Assembly (NCBI GenBank): GCA_001600695.1
Contig: BCKQ01000004.1
Coordinates: 1,183,677-1,247,676 of the forward strand
Source of the DNA: Ascoidea asiatica
Lineage: Eukaryota; Ascomycota; Saccharomycetes; Ascoideales; Ascoideaceae
DNA length: 64,000 nucleotides
Direction of reading: 5' to 3'
A model generated the notes under the pieces. It was given only the letters and a program-made list of their open reading frames with translations, ran no database searches and was not told the origin of the DNA. The translations under genes and the position numbers were made by a program. Below, in pieces: positions 62,482 to 64,000 of the stretch. Each line of letters opens with the position of its first letter. The first letter of the stretch is position 1.

Positions 62482-64000
62482 ATGCCAAATTCTGCAATGG
62501 ATTTAAATCAAATTGTTAATGATTTCAATTCAGTTACAAATTCAAATGCCAATACCAATGTCAATTCCAATTTAAATTCTAATTCTAATTCTAATTCTAG
62601 TTCTAGTTCAAGTTCTAGTTCTAGTTCTAGTTTAGAATTTACTGAAAATTTATTGAACTTAAAGAATATATTAATATTATTAATTGATGATTTGAATGAT
62701 AAAGATCCAAATTACATCAATGGCACATCTTTTGGCTTGAATTTAGAATTCTTTAATCAATTTTTAAATAAATTGAATAACTTATTAAGTAATGGAATTA
62801 TAAATGAAAATAAAAATAAAAATAAAAATGAAAATGAAAATGAAGTAGTTAAATCACTTTTAGAGATTTCTTTTATAAATTATATCAATGATTTAATTTC
62901 CTCGAATAAAGTTAATTTAATCTTTAATAATAATGATAATAATGACTATAACAATAATAAGGTCTCTAATTCAATATTAAATAAATTATCAATATTATTC
63001 GATTTATCAATATTTCTATATAATTCAAATTATAATTCAGATTATAATCTATTAGATTTCCCACATAAAATTATATCATATATTTTTGAAAATATATTCA
63101 ATATAAATCAAATTCATTTATTTTGGAAATTTAATATAAAAAGATTTAATTTTTATATTAAAAAAAATAATTTATCTATAAAAAAAAATCCTGGTAATAT
63201 AATTTCATTAATGATTAATAATTTAATTAAAAAAATTAATAATTCAAATTTATCATTTAATTATATTATTTCAAATAATAAAAATTTCACAACTTTTTCA
63301 TTTAAAGGTGAATTATTAATTTTTGTTCAATTTTGTTTTAAAATTAATGATAATTTTCTTATTAATAAAAAATTTAAAATTAATACAATTTCAAATTTAA
63401 ATTTAAATTCAAATTTTAATTTATCTTATAATTCAATTTATAATAATATTAATACAAATAATATTAATGGTTTTCAAGATTTTTGGTTTTTATATTCAAT
63501 TTTATCAAATCCATTATTATATATTAATGATATTAATAAAATGAATCAATTCAAATCAATACTTGCAGAAAATTTTGAATTTATTTCAAATTTAGAAAAA
63601 AATTATTATTATAAAAATAATTTAATAAAAATTAAACAGAAAAATTTATCAATAGATCAAAGAATTAATTTAAAAAATTATTCAAAAATCTTAATTAATT
63701 TAAAAAAAAACTTTTATAATAATAAAATATTTAATCCAATTTTTATAATTAATTTAAATGATTTCAATAATCAAATTTATAATGATCATTTATTCAGACA
63801 AATGATTTTAATTCAAATGTTTATTATTTCTTCATTTTATTTTCAAATTTCTGGTAATGTAAGAGATGAATTTTTAGATCAAAATAAAATTAAAAAATTA
63901 AATTCAATTGATTTTTTTAATGAAATAAATTTATCTAAATTTGAAACTGGATTTTATTTCAAATTCAAAAAAGAAATTCCAAAATTATATTTTAAACTTG
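62482..64000 (+). CDS. HPR1: Probable THO complex subunit Hpr1 (THOC1), 5' part
   Basis: Open from the ATG at 62482 to the window end (506 codons, no stop), so the 3' end is missing. Starts MPNSAMDLNQIVNDFN, then an Asn/Ser run (~18-53). The helical body has LLDFPHKIISYIFE, FWKFNIKRFNFYIKKN, FSFKGELLIFVQFCFKIND, FWFLYSILSNPLLY and FRQMILIQMFIISSFYFQIS, in the order and spacing I associate with THOC1/Hpr1 (FW...R, then LL..F, then SNP, then the R..L.Q.. helix). THO couples transcription to mRNP packaging and export and limits R-loops. The match rests on pattern, not a search; it is unusually Asn/Ile-rich. Confidence 0.6.
   Translation, partial: MPNSAMDLNQIVNDFNSVTNSNANTNVNSNLNSNSNSNSSSSSSSSSSSSLEFTENLLNLKNILILLIDDLNDKDPNYINGTSFGLNLEFFNQFLNKLNNLLSNGIINENKNKNKNENENEVVKSLLEISFINYINDLISSNKVNLIFNNNDNNDYNNNKVSNSILNKLSILFDLSIFLYNSNYNSDYNLLDFPHKIISYIFENIFNINQIHLFWKFNIKRFNFYIKKNNLSIKKNPGNIISLMINNLIKKINNSNLSFNYIISNNKNFTTFSFKGELLIFVQFCFKINDNFLINKKFKINTISNLNLNSNFNLSYNSIYNNINTNNINGFQDFWFLYSILSNPLLYINDINKMNQFKSILAENFEFISNLEKNYYYKNNLIKIKQKNLSIDQRINLKNYSKILINLKKNFYNNKIFNPIFIINLNDFNNQIYNDHLFRQMILIQMFIISSFYFQISGNVRDEFLDQNKIKKLNSIDFFNEINLSKFETGFYFKFKKEIPKLYFKL

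Overview
The window is nuclear DNA from a very AT-rich budding yeast (Saccharomycotina). The evidence is the gene content (PIR and GAS-type cell-wall proteins, an ATO-family transporter, a Zn2Cys6 regulator, fungal-type RNase H1, yeast MCD4/TTI1/MAE1/DLD1), single introns with GTAAGT-like donors and TACTAAC-type branch points, and Asn/Ser-rich insertions coded by A/T-only triplets. CTG codons are almost absent. The one at a near-invariant position (J-domain helix, first gene) fits leucine, but one codon cannot settle the genetic code. I cannot name the species.

Layout: J-domain protein (155-1645 +); RNH1 with an intron and an assembly gap (3354-5398 +); unknown Lys-rich protein (6549-7142 +); RPT1 (10323-11768 +) converging on an ODC-type carrier (11880-12815 -); unknown 131-residue protein (14839-15234 +); TMA22 with an intron (15857-16562 -), divergent from a CENP-W-like protein (17068-17577 +); a large Zn2Cys6 regulator with a 15-nt first exon (17685-21244 -); TSR3 (22414-23505 -); a PRM10-type transporter (25225-27381 +); an ATO-type transporter (29369-30433 +); MCD4 (31303-34269 +); a C2H2 protein (37929-39230 +); a GAS-type glucanosyltransferase with a 3' intron (40202-41961 +); TTI1 (42938-46807 +) converging on RPL5 (46997-47896 -); MAE1 (52036-54042 +); a PIR protein (55603-56889 +); an unknown Lys/Asn-rich protein (57679-58449 +); DLD1 (59845-61611 +); and the 5' part of a probable HPR1 (62482 to the end, +).

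The genes do not form a pathway; this is an ordinary chromosomal segment with unusually long gene-free stretches (up to 4.1 kb). Most of these carry one compact GC-richer island inside otherwise about 75-80% AT DNA, and a CCGGAA/TTCCGG core recurs in the islands. I found no tRNA or rRNA gene, no intact mobile element and no CRISPR array.

The points most worth following are these. (1) A 3' intron in the GAS-type gene would switch the protein between a form with a GPI-type hydrophobic tail and one without. (2) The RNase H1 gene has a very long Ser/Asp/Glu repeat linker interrupted by an assembly gap whose placeholder length is out of frame. (3) A CENP-W-like histone-fold protein carries a large charged insertion. 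(4) RPT1 and RPL5 promoters carry Rpn4-type and Cbf1-type site clusters. (5) A 0.7-kb GC-rich, palindrome-containing block in the RPL5-MAE1 interval may encode a structured RNA.
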